Below are positions 22,341 to 31,124 of a stretch of 64,000 nt of DNA, in pieces. The stretch covers positions 337,418 to 401,417 of the forward strand of contig NZ_KB899659.1 in assembly GCF_000378385.1 (NCBI RefSeq), in the 5' to 3' direction. Position 1 is the stretch's first letter. Each line of letters starts with the position of its first letter. The notes under the pieces were generated by a model, which was not told the origin of the DNA, did no database searches, and saw only the letters and a list, made by a program, of their open reading frames with translations. This DNA is from Paenibacillus daejeonensis DSM 15491. GTDB taxonomy: Bacteria > Bacillota > Bacilli > Paenibacillales > Paenibacillaceae. The translations under genes and the position numbers were made by a program.

Positions 22341-23288
22341 TTATTCCTCCTCCTTATCCTGAGCTGGCCGTCTGTGCACCGGCAGCATGGTGAGGTCTCG
22401 GGGCGCCAGTACCGGACTGAATAGCTGAGCAGCTTCGTCAGCACAGAACTGGACTTCTTCATCATCATAGCGCGTACTGAAATGGGTCAGCACCAGCTGC
22501 CTCACTCCAGCCTCCCGAGCGGCCAGTGCAGCCTGGTGCGTAGTGGAATGGCCATACTCCAGGGCCTTGTCCGTCATGTCAGCAACAAAGGTGGCTTCAT
22601 GAACCAGTACATCGGCATCGCGAGCCAGTACACCGACACCGGGACATGGGCTGGTATCCCCCAGAATGGTAACGATCCTTCCGGGCAGCTGGGGCTCCGT
22701 TACCTCTTCGGACCGGATGGTCCGGCCATCCGGCAGCGTGAGCGACCCTCCTTGCTTGAGTCTGCCATACTCGGGTCCCGGCCTGATGCCCAGTTCCTTC
22801 AACAGCTCCACCTTCAACCGGCCATGACGTGGTTTCTCAATCACCCGATAGCCGTAGCAAGGCACTCTGTGCTGCATCGGTGCGGCCTCGACTATAAATG
22901 AATCATCCTCGTAGATGCGACCCTCTGACACTTCAATATATTCAATCTCATAACTTAAGTGAGAAGCTGTCATGGCCAGCGTGCTTTCCACCCACTCCCG
23001 CAGTCCCTTGGGTCCGAATAACTTCAGTGGCTCCGTACCGCCAAGAAAGGACCGGCTGCAAAGAATTCCAGGCAGACCGAACGTATGGTCTCCGTGCATG
23101 TGTGTAATGAATATATACTCCAGGCGGCTCAGCTTGAGCGGCGACTTCATGAGTTGATGCTGCGAGCCTTCCCCACTGTCAAATAACCAGAATGTGCCGC
23201 GGTCCTCTGGCATGCGTAATGCGATTGAGGTCACATTCCTGTCCTTAACGGGCCTTCCTGCCCCTGTTCCGAGAAACCAGAGTTCCAT
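22341..23288 (-). CDS. rnz: Ribonuclease Z
   Basis: Metallo-beta-lactamase endonuclease that trims tRNA 3' trailers. The 315-residue protein (about 8 longer than B. subtilis Rnz) has the N-terminal LWFLGTGAGRPVKDRN, metal site THMHGDHTFGLPG around residue 65, PMQHRVPCYGYR, GDTSPCPG, and the C-terminal HSTTHQAA and LTHFSTRYD ligands. ATG 23288 is preferred over ATG 23294 because AGGAGG abuts the earlier one. An 8-bp hairpin sits just upstream of the ribosome site (23304-23322). Confidence 0.96.
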   Translation of the reverse strand: MELWFLGTGAGRPVKDRNVTSIALRMPEDRGTFWLFDSGEGSQHQLMKSPLKLSRLEYIFITHMHGDHTFGLPGILCSRSFLGGTEPLKLFGPKGLREWVESTLAMTASHLSYEIEYIEVSEGRIYEDDSFIVEAAPMQHRVPCYGYRVIEKPRHGRLKVELLKELGIRPGPEYGRLKQGGSLTLPDGRTIRSEEVTEPQLPGRIVTILGDTSPCPGVGVLARDADVLVHEATFVADMTDKALEYGHSTTHQAALAAREAGVRQLVLTHFSTRYDDEEVQFCADEAAQLFSPVLAPRDLTMLPVHRRPAQDKEEE

Positions 23289-23303
23289 GTGCATCCTCCT
23301 AAA

Positions 23304-23322
23304 AGTTTTCCGAAGGAAAACT
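23304..23322 (-). promoter_or_regulatory. Hairpin in the rnz leader next to the ribosome site
   Basis: On the minus strand AGTTTTCC-TTC-GGAAAACT is a perfect 8-bp stem with a 3-nt loop, ending only 3 nt before AGGAGG of rnz. Too AT-rich and T-poor downstream for a terminator; a translation or processing element is possible. The rest of the 228-bp rnz-guaB gap shows nothing. Confidence 0.45.
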
Positions 23323-23516
23323 CACTCCGGAAGCATAGGCTTATCTATTAGTGGCAACGCTTGTCCCAAACCCTGCACTTTAGTTACTCCATTTTCTATT
23401 GTACCGCTGTCGCCAGTCTCATTGCAATTTTCAGCGGCAAGCGCTTACTCTTTAGCAGGGCAAAGAAGACGCAGCTCCTGAGATCTGCGCCTTCCGTATA
23501 GAGTCCTCAGCTGTTC

Positions 23517-25016
23517 CTATTCCCCGGACAAGCTGTTTTCCTTGAGAATCACATCATGCGCGCCGCCCTCAACCAGACTTGTCTCCGAGACAAGGGTGAT
23601 TCGCGCTTCATCTTGCAGTTGCTTGATCGACTTCACGCCGCAGTTGCACATCGTGGATTTAATCTTGCCGATGGTGCGGTCCAGGTTCTCGCGCAGACTG
23701 CCCGCATACGGAACGTAGGAGTCTACTCCCTCTTCAAACATCAGACCTTTTTTGCCACCAGAGTCATAACGCTGCCAGTTGCGTGCCCGGTTCGAGCCTT
23801 CGCCCCAGAACTCTTTAACAAAATTGTTGCCTACCTTCAGCTTGCGCGTAGGACTCTCGTCAAAGCGGGCAAAATAGCGTCCCATCATGACAAAATCCGC
23901 ACCCATGGCTAGCGCCAATGTAATGTGATAGTCATGAACGATCCCGCCGTCTGAACAAATCGGAACGTAAATGCCCGTCTCTTCATAATACTGGTCTCTT
24001 GCTTCCGTCACTTCGATAACCGACGAGGCTTGTCCGCGTCCAATGCCTTTTTGCTCACGGGTAATACAGATGGAGCCTCCCCCGATTCCGACCTTGACGA
24101 AATCCGCACCAGACTCAACAAGGTAGAGGAATCCTTCCCGGTCAACGACATTGCCTGCGCCAATGGGTACATTGTAATGCTGCTTTACATATTGAATCGT
24201 CTCGCGCTGCCATTCGCTGTAACCATCCGACGAATCAATGACAAGAATATCTACGCCGGCCTCGACCAACGCACCAACACGCTCTTCATAATCCTTCGTA
24301 TTAATACCCGCACCCACCACGTAGCTTTTGTTGTGATCAAGCAGCTCCAGCGGGTTTTCCTTGTGCGCATCGTAATCCTTGCGGAAGACGAGGTAATCCA
24401 GGTTGCCATCGGCATCTACAATAGGCAGACAATTGAGCTTGTGCTCCCAGATCAGATCGTTGGCGTCCGAGAGTGTAAGACCGGACTTCCCATAGATCAT
24501 GGAATCCACCGGCGTCATGAACGTTTCAACCGGCTTGTCCAGCGAGTCCCGGCTCAATCGGTAATCACGGCTCGTCACAATGCCGAGCAGCTTGCCCTTT
24601 GGCGATCCGTCTGCCGTAATGGCTACCGTGGAATGGCCCGTTTCTTCCTTTAAATCCAGGACATCCTGCAGCGTGTGCTGCGGCGTGAGATTGGAGCGGC
24701 TGACAACAAAACCTGCCTTGTAGCCCTTGGCCTTGCTCACCATACGTGCCTGATCCTCAACGGACTGGGACCCGAAGATAAAAGATACGCCGCCACATCG
24801 GGCCAGCGCTACCGCCATCTTGTCGTCCGATACCGACTGCATAACTGCGGAGGAAAACGGGATATTCAACGCAATCGCCGGTTCTTCGCCTCGTTTGTGT
24901 TTGACCAACGGGGTTTTGAGCTGCACATTCTGAGGCGTGCACTCCTTGGTTGTCAAACTTGGGATCAACAAAAATTCACTAAATGTACGGGACGGTTCCG
25001 AATAATACTTGGCCAT
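23517..25016 (-). CDS. guaB: IMP dehydrogenase, divergent loop type
   Basis: Converts IMP to XMP with NAD+, the committed step of GMP synthesis. 499 residues: N-terminal barrel half ([16 protein letters not shown]; normally DDVLLVP), two CBS domains at about 105-230 ([20 protein letters not shown]), then the second half with [12 protein letters not shown], and the active loop [20 protein letters not shown] containing catalytic Cys. The loop differs from the common GIGPGSICTTR form and resembles the variant of some Clostridia and protists. [10 protein letters not shown] and [13 protein letters not shown] follow. ATG 25016 has AAAGGA at slightly long spacing. A second, conventional guaB may exist outside the window; paralog or sole enzyme cannot be decided here. 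Confidence 0.88.
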   Translation of the reverse strand: MAKYYSEPSRTFSEFLLIPSLTTKECTPQNVQLKTPLVKHKRGEEPAIALNIPFSSAVMQSVSDDKMAVALARCGGVSFIFGSQSVEDQARMVSKAKGYKAGFVVSRSNLTPQHTLQDVLDLKEETGHSTVAITADGSPKGKLLGIVTSRDYRLSRDSLDKPVETFMTPVDSMIYGKSGLTLSDANDLIWEHKLNCLPIVDADGNLDYLVFRKDYDAHKENPLELLDHNKSYVVGAGINTKDYEERVGALVEAGVDILVIDSSDGYSEWQRETIQYVKQHYNVPIGAGNVVDREGFLYLVESGADFVKVGIGGGSICITREQKGIGRGQASSVIEVTEARDQYYEETGIYVPICSDGGIVHDYHITLALAMGADFVMMGRYFARFDESPTRKLKVGNNFVKEFWGEGSNRARNWQRYDSGGKKGLMFEEGVDSYVPYAGSLRENLDRTIGKIKSTMCNCGVKSIKQLQDEARITLVSETSLVEGGAHDVILKENSLSGE

Positions 25017-25136
25017 GCACGCTTCATTCCTTTCAAATTAGATTCAATACTTAGGAAGGTAAATTTTATCAATCTTACCACCGCTGAACTTGAAGGTCAA
25101 TGTCATCCTTCTTCCATTACATGAAATGACTGAAAA

Positions 25137-25472
25137 CTAACGCATGAGCTTATTTATCGTCGTCAGCAGCTCTGGAACGACCTCAAGATCTCCATCCTGA
25201 ATTCGCTCCATGACACAGCTCTTCAAGTGATGCTCCAATAGGAGTTTGCTGACGCCATTAAGAGCGGATTGAATAGAAGCGATCTGATTGAGCACATCAT
25301 CGCAATACACATCCCGTTCAATCAGTCCTTTGACACCCCGCACCTGGCCTTCAATGCGATTCAACCGGTTGGTCAGGCTGCTTTTGACTTTGTCGGAATG
25401 ATGACTTTTTCGTTCTCCGTCGACGTGGCAGGCTGCTCCATGCCCATTAAGCTCTTCCGGCTGATTGCTCAT
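25137..25472 (-). CDS. csoR: CsoR family copper-sensing repressor
   Basis: 111-residue DUF156 helical repressor. The copper-site triad is visible: Cys in DVYCDDVL, His and Cys in LLLEHHLKSCV, matching the Y-C / H-C pattern of CsoR rather than the RcnR/FrmR signatures. LTNRLNRIEGQVRGVKGLIE is the DNA-binding N-terminal helix. A His-rich head (CHVDGERKSHH) precedes it. No copper exporter or chaperone is adjacent in the window. GGAGG lies upstream of ATG 25472, and a likely operator is at 25504-25535. Confidence 0.85.
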   Translation of the reverse strand: MSNQPEELNGHGAACHVDGERKSHHSDKVKSSLTNRLNRIEGQVRGVKGLIERDVYCDDVLNQIASIQSALNGVSKLLLEHHLKSCVMERIQDGDLEVVPELLTTINKLMR

Positions 25473-25503
25473 CCTACATGACCTCCGCAGCGTTTTTCAT
25501 TAA

Positions 25504-25535
25504 CTATACCATACCCCGCCGTCCTATTCCTATAG
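25504..25535 (-). promoter_or_regulatory. Probable CsoR operator
   Basis: A G/C tract flanked by CTATA (25504-25508) and TATAG (25531-25535) includes GGGGTATGGTATAG on the minus strand, resembling the GGGTATGGTA half of known CsoR sites. It ends 32 bp before csoR and could overlap its promoter, implying autoregulation. Pattern match only. Confidence 0.45.
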
Positions 25536-25594
25536 CAACACCTGTGTTACAATGGTACCTATCCAATTTATATAGAACAGGCAGGTGTTGACTG

Positions 25595-25810
25595 ATGTCA
25601 CAAGTACGAAGGCTGGATTCTGAAGCCGATTTTGCCGAAGCACTGGAGAACGGCAAGAGCATCCGGGTGTTCAAGGATGATCAGATGATTGAAGCGAGGG
25701 CTGTAATCGTCCGCTATGACGACCGGTTGATCGTCACCCAGAGCAGTGTCAGCGACATTGCCTATCATGAACGTGACGCCTGCGAATTTTATGAGATTCG
25801 AAACCGGTAA
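25595..25810 (+). CDS. Small conserved protein of unknown function
   Basis: 71-residue protein with a compact beta-rich pattern (SIRVFKDDQMIEARAVIVRY, DDRLIVTQSS) lacking cysteines, TM or signal. AGGTG precedes ATG 25595 and TACAAT at about 25549 is a -10 candidate, so it is likely expressed. It is divergent from csoR, but no metal ligands are evident. Not recognised. Confidence 0.65.
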   Translation: MSQVRRLDSEADFAEALENGKSIRVFKDDQMIEARAVIVRYDDRLIVTQSSVSDIAYHERDACEFYEIRNR

Positions 25811-25977
25811 CTGGATGTCCACAATAATGCCTTCGGTCACGGATCGATCTTCCGATCGCTGTTGTCCCCAGATTTCTTGATTATTAACCGCTGTAGCGGT
25901 TGAAATCCGGGGACAAAGGCGAACGCTTCGCTTCTCCAGATTCGATTCCGTGCCTCTTCGGCTATTTGGGCATCCTG
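25811..25977. repeat. Structured dispersed repeat, copy B
   Basis: Core 25829-25962 is the second copy of the element at 17242-17375. It has perfect GATCG-ATCTTC-CGATC, TTGTCCCC-A-GATTTC with GAAATC-C-GGGGACAA, inner AACCGCT-GT-AGCGGTT, and GCGAA-CGC-TTCGC hairpins plus the outer CACGGATCGA/TCGATTCCGTG stem. The ends GGATGTCC (25813-25820) and GGGCATCC pair as a terminal helix with one G-T wobble, although the flank sequence differs from copy A. It begins right after the stop of the 71-residue gene. Confidence 0.8.
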
Positions 25978-25995
25978 ATTAAGTAGGTAGATAAC

Positions 25996-26035
25996 AAAGA
26001 GACGCCTTCAACCCTAGGGTAGGAGGCGTCTCTTA
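25996..26035. terminator. Intrinsic terminator
   Basis: AAGAGACGCCT and AGGCGTCTCTT pair around TCAACCCTAGGGTAGG. It ends 22 bp before the stop of the minus-strand gene at 26057 and may also stop transcription arriving from 25595. Confidence 0.8.
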
Positions 26036-26056
26036 TGGCTTCTTATAGGTCTATCC

Positions 26057-26293
26057 TTATTCATCCACATCATAGGGCTTGTACTTATTGGCGCTTGAGG
26101 AACGATGCTTCGTTTCCGTCTTGCGCTTTTCTTCTTCCATCTCCAGCTTCAGGTCCTCCATCGGCACCGGATCAACGTTTCGCTGGCTGACGAACTTGTC
26201 GAGCTGGCTTTCTTTCTCCGTCGGGTATTGTTCGGGATGATCGCGATTGTTAGCCTGCTGCTTATCTTCCTGCACTTTTTCCCACTCGTTCAT
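26057..26293 (-). CDS. Small hydrophilic protein of unknown function
   Basis: 78-residue, charged and probably disordered protein (MNEWEKVQEDKQQANNRDHP... ending KYKPYDVDE). No cysteine, TM or known motif. ATG 26293 lies 8 nt after GGGAGG and is preferred to GTG 26302. Resembles the small acid/basic rich spore or stress proteins of Bacillales in composition, but no family could be named. Downstream terminator present. Confidence 0.6.
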   Translation of the reverse strand: MNEWEKVQEDKQQANNRDHPEQYPTEKESQLDKFVSQRNVDPVPMEDLKLEMEEEKRKTETKHRSSSANKYKPYDVDE

Positions 26294-26370
26294 CGTCTTC
26301 ACCTCCCAGACGGCTTGGCGTCTTAGTTGCCATTAACCATCTCGTACAGTACCTAATCGAAAACCTATAC

Positions 26371-26408
26371 ATTAAGAGCCTTCCCCCGGTTCTGAGAAGG
26401 CTCTTAAT
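26371..26408. other. Isolated stem-loop in intergenic region
   Basis: ATTAAGAGCCTT and AAGGCTCTTAAT are perfect 12-bp arms around CCCCCGGTTCTGAG, with no gene reading into it from either side. A second small hairpin TGAGA-GTAT-TCTCA follows near 26424. TTATTA and TATAGT (16-nt spacer, ending near 26526) are a weak promoter candidate for the peptidase at 26576. Confidence 0.5.
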
Positions 26409-26575
26409 GATTTGAATCAAATATGAGAGTATTCTCATCTTAATCTAATAAACCCTAATTTCCCCCGTCATGCCTGATGATTTGTTCTTCGTGGGAATTA
26501 TTAGTAGGTTTTTGTGTGCTATAGTTAGTGCTGGTTAAGTCAATACAGCAATAAACGGAGGGACAACAAGAAACT

Positions 26576-27055
26576 ATGCATAAGCTAAAATTTGTGAAAC
26601 GTGTCTTGGTTACCGCCATGTGCGCTACAATTACGATAACTTCTTTCTCCATCGGCGCATCCAATGTGGATGCTGCAACTCCTAAATCCGAAGCTCTTAT
26701 CCAGAGCGGCCAAAAATACTTAGGCGTTCCTTATCGACTCGGTGCACCAAGCGGCGCTACATATGCGTTTGACTGCTCGTCGTTCACTCAATATCTGTTC
26801 AAGAAAAACGGCGTTTCGCTGCCTCGCACCTCTGCAGCTCAAGCCAAAGCCGGAACAGGCGTGGCAAAAGGCTATATCAGCATGGGAGACCTGGTCTTCT
26901 TCAATACCAATGGCCGCAGTATCAGCCATGTTGGCGTATATGCTGGCAAGAACAAAATGCTCCATACGTCCAGCAGTAAAGGTGTTGTTCTGAGCGACAT
27001 GAACACGAACTACTGGAACAATCGTTATGTAACGGCTCGCCGCGTATTGAACTAA
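26576..27055 (+). CDS. Secreted NlpC/P60 family cysteine peptidase
   Basis: 159-residue exported D,L-endopeptidase-type wall hydrolase. Signal peptide of about 33 residues (…IGASNVDAA) then a single NlpC/P60 domain: catalytic Cys in FDCSSFTQYLF (about residue 64), His in SHVGVYAGK (about 121) and the third polar residue in MLHTSSSKG (about 133). No SH3 or LysM targeting domain is present, so it is a minimal enzyme that cleaves gamma-Glu-diamino acid bonds if like its family. GGAGGG precedes ATG at long spacing. Monocistronic with a terminator at 27086. Confidence 0.92.
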   Translation: MHKLKFVKRVLVTAMCATITITSFSIGASNVDAATPKSEALIQSGQKYLGVPYRLGAPSGATYAFDCSSFTQYLFKKNGVSLPRTSAAQAKAGTGVAKGYISMGDLVFFNTNGRSISHVGVYAGKNKMLHTSSSKGVVLSDMNTNYWNNRYVTARRVLN

Positions 27056-27085
27056 CATGATTCTCTCATTTCTCTCGTATCATCC

Positions 27086-27119
27086 AGACCTCCTCAGCTC
27101 CGCTGGGGAGGTCTTCTTT
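27086..27119 (+). terminator. Rho-independent terminator
   Basis: AGACCTCC and GGAGGTCT pair around TCAGCTCCGCTGG, followed by TCTTTGTG. It lies between the peptidase and the convergent gene ending at 27127. Confidence 0.8.
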
Positions 27120-27126
27120 GTGTTCC

Positions 27127-27732
27127 TTACTTCAGCTTCATGCCGTTAATCGCCAGATGTGCCTGGAACATCTCGGATACCGATGGATGCTCATCCTTGG
27201 GAAGCCAGTCTTCATACGACCATACACCGGAGGTCTTCAAAGCCCGTGGACAGTGGATAAAACACTCTTCCACCTCCACAATCACCGCCAGCTGAGGAGT
27301 CTTGCCGCTGAAATTCTGAGCTGCAATCAAATCCTCTTGACTCGTAATATGCGCTCGGCCATTCATTCGCAGCACCTCCTGCATACCTGGAATAATCGAC
27401 AACATGCCCAGTCGGGGATTATCCAGCAGGTTCAGCAGAGAATCTACCCGCCGGTTGCCCGGTCTCTCCGGATAGATCAGCCGGCGATCGTCCAGCACCT
27501 TGACGAACCCGACCTCATCGCCGCGCGGCGACACATCACACCAGCCTTGACGATCGGTTGTAGATAGGAAGAATAAGGGCGACCTAGCCAGGTAATCGCG
27601 TACATGTGAATCAATCTGAGCAATACTTTTCTTGACGACCGCCTCATGCGGCTCGCCAACCAGCTTCCGCAATTGCTCCGGATCTGTGATCCGGTCCTCG
27701 ATAACACCGTTCCATTGTAAGATGTGAATCAC
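27127..27732 (-). CDS. Pyridoxamine 5'-phosphate oxidase-like flavoprotein
   Basis: 201-residue split-barrel protein of the MSMEG_1061-type FMN-binding PPOX group. Typical elements are the helical head DPEQLRKLVGEPHE, SPLFFLSTTDRQGWCDVSPRG, LIYPERPGNRRVDSLLNLLD and the C-terminal EECFIHCPRALKTSGVW. Such proteins bind FMN or F420 and reduce or oxidise small molecules; substrate unknown. GTG 27732 is the only in-frame start, with GGGAG almost touching it, so translation may be weak or the start non-canonical. Confidence 0.88.
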   Translation of the reverse strand: MIHILQWNGVIEDRITDPEQLRKLVGEPHEAVVKKSIAQIDSHVRDYLARSPLFFLSTTDRQGWCDVSPRGDEVGFVKVLDDRRLIYPERPGNRRVDSLLNLLDNPRLGMLSIIPGMQEVLRMNGRAHITSQEDLIAAQNFSGKTPQLAVIVEVEECFIHCPRALKTSGVWSYEDWLPKDEHPSVSEMFQAHLAINGMKLK

Positions 27733-27824
27733 TCCCGTTGCCGGTTTTATTGGGGCTCCCCTCAGAATATCTTGAGAAGCATTATCATTTCCTAATTGTA
27801 CCCCAAGTCTGTGCAGGGCTCAAC

Positions 27825-28739
27825 CTATTCCGGCGGATTCAACAGCTCGGACAGCGGGACTGATGAGGTTACGGTCAAGCGGTTCAGTTGCATGGAGTTG
27901 TCACCTGGGCGAACGAAGCCTTGGCGTACAGTAAACGCCATTCGATAACCGGATTGGCGAAGGTAATAGACCATTTGCTGACGGAACTCCCCATAAGGAT
28001 AAGCGAAGTAAGGCGAATCTATCCCCAGTTCTTTCATCTGCGCAATATCGGGCTTCAGCAGCTTGTCATTCATACCTGCACCATATTCATTCCCACAGTG
28101 CAATTCCTTTTTAAAATGCAAATCATACGTATGGCTATGGTATTCAAAGACGTCGCGCGTCTCGTTCATTTGCTGATGTGACAGGAAGCTCTTCTTGGCC
28201 GGATCAAAAACACCCGTCTCCTCCTGGATGTTGCTGCCTACTACAAACAAGGCAGCCTTGAACCCGTACTGCTTCATAATCGGATAAGCATAGATAATAT
28301 TGTTCTCATACCCGTCATCAAAGGTGATGACAACGCTCTTCTCAGGCAGCGACTGCTCGCCGGCAACATACGCCTCCAGCTCTTCCAGAGTCGCAGTGTA
28401 ATAGCCTTCTTCGTGCAAGTAGTTCATCCCGGCTTCAAACGCTTCGAGATTGATTATGGAGTTGTTGGCAGGCTCTGTATTAAGCTCTGCGGGTACTATG
28501 TAATGATACATTAACACAGGAACTCTCGCGGCCCCATCCAGCCCCGCAAAAGCGACCTGTGAGGGATCCAGCGCAGCCAGTTTGGATGTATTCGGGTGCG
28601 TGAGGGCAAAAGCCTTGTTCTTCGCCATTACCCATGCCATACAGCCTTTGTGTGAAAGGGCCGAGTCCGGGAACGCAAACATCAGGGTTGCTGCCAGTAT
28701 GCAGAAAGCTACAGTGACCAGCATGCCTTTCTTGAACAT
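27825..28739 (-). CDS. Secreted polysaccharide deacetylase (NodB family)
   Basis: 304-residue exported carbohydrate esterase 4. After an N-terminal signal-anchor (MLVTVAFCILAATLMFAF) and a short linker, the NodB domain has PVLMYHYI, ITFDDGYENN with the metal-binding Asp, EYHSHTYDLH (H-x3-H) and FAYPYGEF. The family removes acetyl groups from wall or exopolysaccharide sugars; this form resembles PgaB/IcaB-like Gram-positive esterases. ATG 28739 is used; AAGGAG is about 13 nt upstream, and a TTG 12 nt earlier is an alternative. Confidence 0.87.
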   Translation of the reverse strand: MFKKGMLVTVAFCILAATLMFAFPDSALSHKGCMAWVMAKNKAFALTHPNTSKLAALDPSQVAFAGLDGAARVPVLMYHYIVPAELNTEPANNSIINLEAFEAGMNYLHEEGYYTATLEELEAYVAGEQSLPEKSVVITFDDGYENNIIYAYPIMKQYGFKAALFVVGSNIQEETGVFDPAKKSFLSHQQMNETRDVFEYHSHTYDLHFKKELHCGNEYGAGMNDKLLKPDIAQMKELGIDSPYFAYPYGEFRQQMVYYLRQSGYRMAFTVRQGFVRPGDNSMQLNRLTVTSSVPLSELLNPPE

Positions 28740-28837
28740 CGTTCTTCTCAATCTCCTTCATCCCGGTTGTAGCAAGTCTTGCTGATTGTTCTCTACTGAT
28801 TAGACGGCTTAGGGGATCAATAAGTTTCAATATTCTC

Positions 28838-28875
28838 CAAAAAAACCTCCCGGGCTGCTAGAAGCCCGGAAGGTT
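28838..28875 (-). terminator. Rho-independent terminator of secDF
   Basis: On the minus strand CTTCCGGGCT and AGCCCGGGAG arms (AACCTTCCGGGCT/AGCCCGGGAGGTT) are followed by a seven-T run. It is 21 bp past the secDF stop. Confidence 0.9.
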
Positions 28876-28895
28876 AAGATGAAGTCGGTATTCAT

Positions 28896-31070
28896 TTATG
28901 GGGTTGTTACTTCTTCGGTAGTTGAAGCTTTGTTGAGTTCCCGCTTCTTCAACACCAGCCACAGCTGACACGCAATGAAAATCGATGAGTAGATACCGAA
29001 TACCATACCTAACGTCATTGCGAGTGAGAACAGCTTGATCGACTCCCCGCCAAAGAGGAACAGAATAAGCGAAGCAATCAGTACCGTGATCCCTGTATTA
29101 ATCGAACGGGTCAATGTCTGCGATATACTGACGTTAACCAGCTGCTTCAAGTCCTCGAAGGTCTTGAGCTTGGCAAAACGCAGATTCTCCCGCACCCGGT
29201 CGAAAATAACGATGGTATCGTTTATCGAGTAACCTATGATCGTCAGCACCGCGGCGATAAACGGCAAGTTTACCTCCAGTCTGAACACTGCGAACACGGT
29301 AATAACGAAAAATGCATCATGGAACAACGCAAGAATGGCTGCCAGTCCGAACCGCCATTCAAAACGCAGCATAATGATCAAGATTATGCCGATGCTGGCA
29401 ATAAGGACCGCAATAATCGCCTTGATTCCCAGCTCTTGAGCAATACCAGGGTCAACAGTATTCTCTTCACGGGATACATCTTCGCCATACTTCGTCTCAA
29501 AGGCGCTAATGATTTGATTCACATCACCAGCTTCGGAATCCAGAATCTGCTCATAACGAGCCGAGATGCGGTCGTTATTGGTTCCTCCGATGGTAAAGGT
29601 CGATGGCACAAATCCAGATTCCTCGAAGATCGCTTCCGCCTCATCATGGGTGATGGATTGAGGAATCGTAATATCCAGACTCGTCCCGGCCTTGAAATCG
29701 ACGCCATAGTTCAAGTTTGCAAACAAAAGAACGACGATACCCAGGACGGTGATACTTGACGAGAACCAGAAAAACAACTTGCGGAACTTTACAAAATCGT
29801 AAATCTTGTAGAACGGATCCTCACCTTTTTTGCTCTCCGCAAGGGTACGGATGTCTTGGGGCTTCACGCCCATCAAACGCGAATTCTTGACAATATTGCT
29901 GCGCACCAGCAGGTTCAGTAGAATTCTGGAGAAGGTTACGTTAGTAAACATACTCAGAATATTACTCAGGATCAGCATTAATGCAAAGCCTTGAATTGCA
30001 CCAGTACCGATAAAGTAAAGCACGGCCGCTGCTACGATCGAGGTCAGGTTGGCATCAAGAATGGTCCGGAAGGACGTCTTGGAACCGGTCTTGAGTGCGG
30101 ACAGCAGGCTCTTGCCGCTCCGCATCTCCTCTTTGATTCTCTCTGCCGTAATAATATTGGCGTCGACGGCCATCCCGATCCCGAGGACAAAGCCCGCGAT
30201 ACCCGGCAGCGTGATCGTCGCGTTCATCCAATAGAACATCAACAGGATCCCCCAGCTGTATACAATCAGGGTAATGCAAGCGATGAGACCTGGCAGTCGA
30301 TAGACGAACAGCATGAACAGCAGGATGAAGATCGAAGCAATGGCTCCTGCCAATATAATCTGATCCATGGACTGTTGTCCGAGCGTCGCACCAACGGACT
30401 GGGTGTAAATCTCCGTCAGGTTCAGCGGCAACGCACCGAGGTTGATGACGCCTGCAAGCTCGCGTGCTTCCTCCAGGGAGTAATTACCTGTAATAGATGC
30501 CCGGCCGTCTGATAATACAGACTGGACCGTAGGAGCCGACAGACGCTCTTCATCCAGGTAGATGGCAAGCGGTTGACCCAGCAGGCGTGTAGACACATCT
30601 CTGAGCTTTGCATTATCTTTGACTTGAATCTGGATGAGCGGTCTGTTCAACTCATCATAGCCTACACTTGCTCCGCCTTCGACGAAGTCAATCCCCCGCA
30701 TTTCAATTGTGCCGTCCGGCGCACGGAAGGTGAGCTCGGCTGGCTTTTTCATGACATTGCGGACTTCCTCTTCATTGCTAACCCCGGCAATCCGCGCACG
30801 GATGCGGTCACTGCCTTCTGGCGTAATTTCTGGCTCGGCTACGCCATATGCATCCGCTCTGGATTGGAGGGAACGCGCCGTCTCACGCAAGGCTTCCTGT
30901 GTGACCGTGCCATCTTCATAAACAGGTGAGGCTTGATACAGGATCTCAAATCCGCCCTTGAGATCCAGGCCAAGACGCAAATTCTGAACAATATGCGGCG
31001 ACGTGACCGCGACGATGCCCAAACTGAGGGCAACGGTTAAAATAAAGGCTATAAAGCGTTTCATAATCAT
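28896..31070 (-). CDS. secDF: Protein translocase SecDF (fused)
   Basis: 724-residue single-chain fusion of SecD and SecF, the RND-type membrane complex that uses proton motive force to pull exported proteins through SecYEG. The SecD half (about 1-400) begins with a TM and GLDLKGGFE, carries the P1 domain and six TMs; the SecF half (about 430-724) has NYGVDFKAGTSLDI and IVIFDRVREN. The fused arrangement is typical of Bacillus and Paenibacillus. ATG 31070 or ATG 31064 could start it; GAGGAG is 12 nt before the first. Followed by a strong terminator. Confidence 0.97.
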   Translation of the reverse strand: MIMKRFIAFILTVALSLGIVAVTSPHIVQNLRLGLDLKGGFEILYQASPVYEDGTVTQEALRETARSLQSRADAYGVAEPEITPEGSDRIRARIAGVSNEEEVRNVMKKPAELTFRAPDGTIEMRGIDFVEGGASVGYDELNRPLIQIQVKDNAKLRDVSTRLLGQPLAIYLDEERLSAPTVQSVLSDGRASITGNYSLEEARELAGVINLGALPLNLTEIYTQSVGATLGQQSMDQIILAGAIASIFILLFMLFVYRLPGLIACITLIVYSWGILLMFYWMNATITLPGIAGFVLGIGMAVDANIITAERIKEEMRSGKSLLSALKTGSKTSFRTILDANLTSIVAAAVLYFIGTGAIQGFALMLILSNILSMFTNVTFSRILLNLLVRSNIVKNSRLMGVKPQDIRTLAESKKGEDPFYKIYDFVKFRKLFFWFSSSITVLGIVVLLFANLNYGVDFKAGTSLDITIPQSITHDEAEAIFEESGFVPSTFTIGGTNNDRISARYEQILDSEAGDVNQIISAFETKYGEDVSREENTVDPGIAQELGIKAIIAVLIASIGIILIIMLRFEWRFGLAAILALFHDAFFVITVFAVFRLEVNLPFIAAVLTIIGYSINDTIVIFDRVRENLRFAKLKTFEDLKQLVNVSISQTLTRSINTGITVLIASLILFLFGGESIKLFSLAMTLGMVFGIYSSIFIACQLWLVLKKRELNKASTTEEVTTP

Positions 31071-31124
31071 AAAGGTGAGATCTCCTCTTCCTGTTGGATA
31101 AGCGTCCTTAGTGGACGCAGGACC

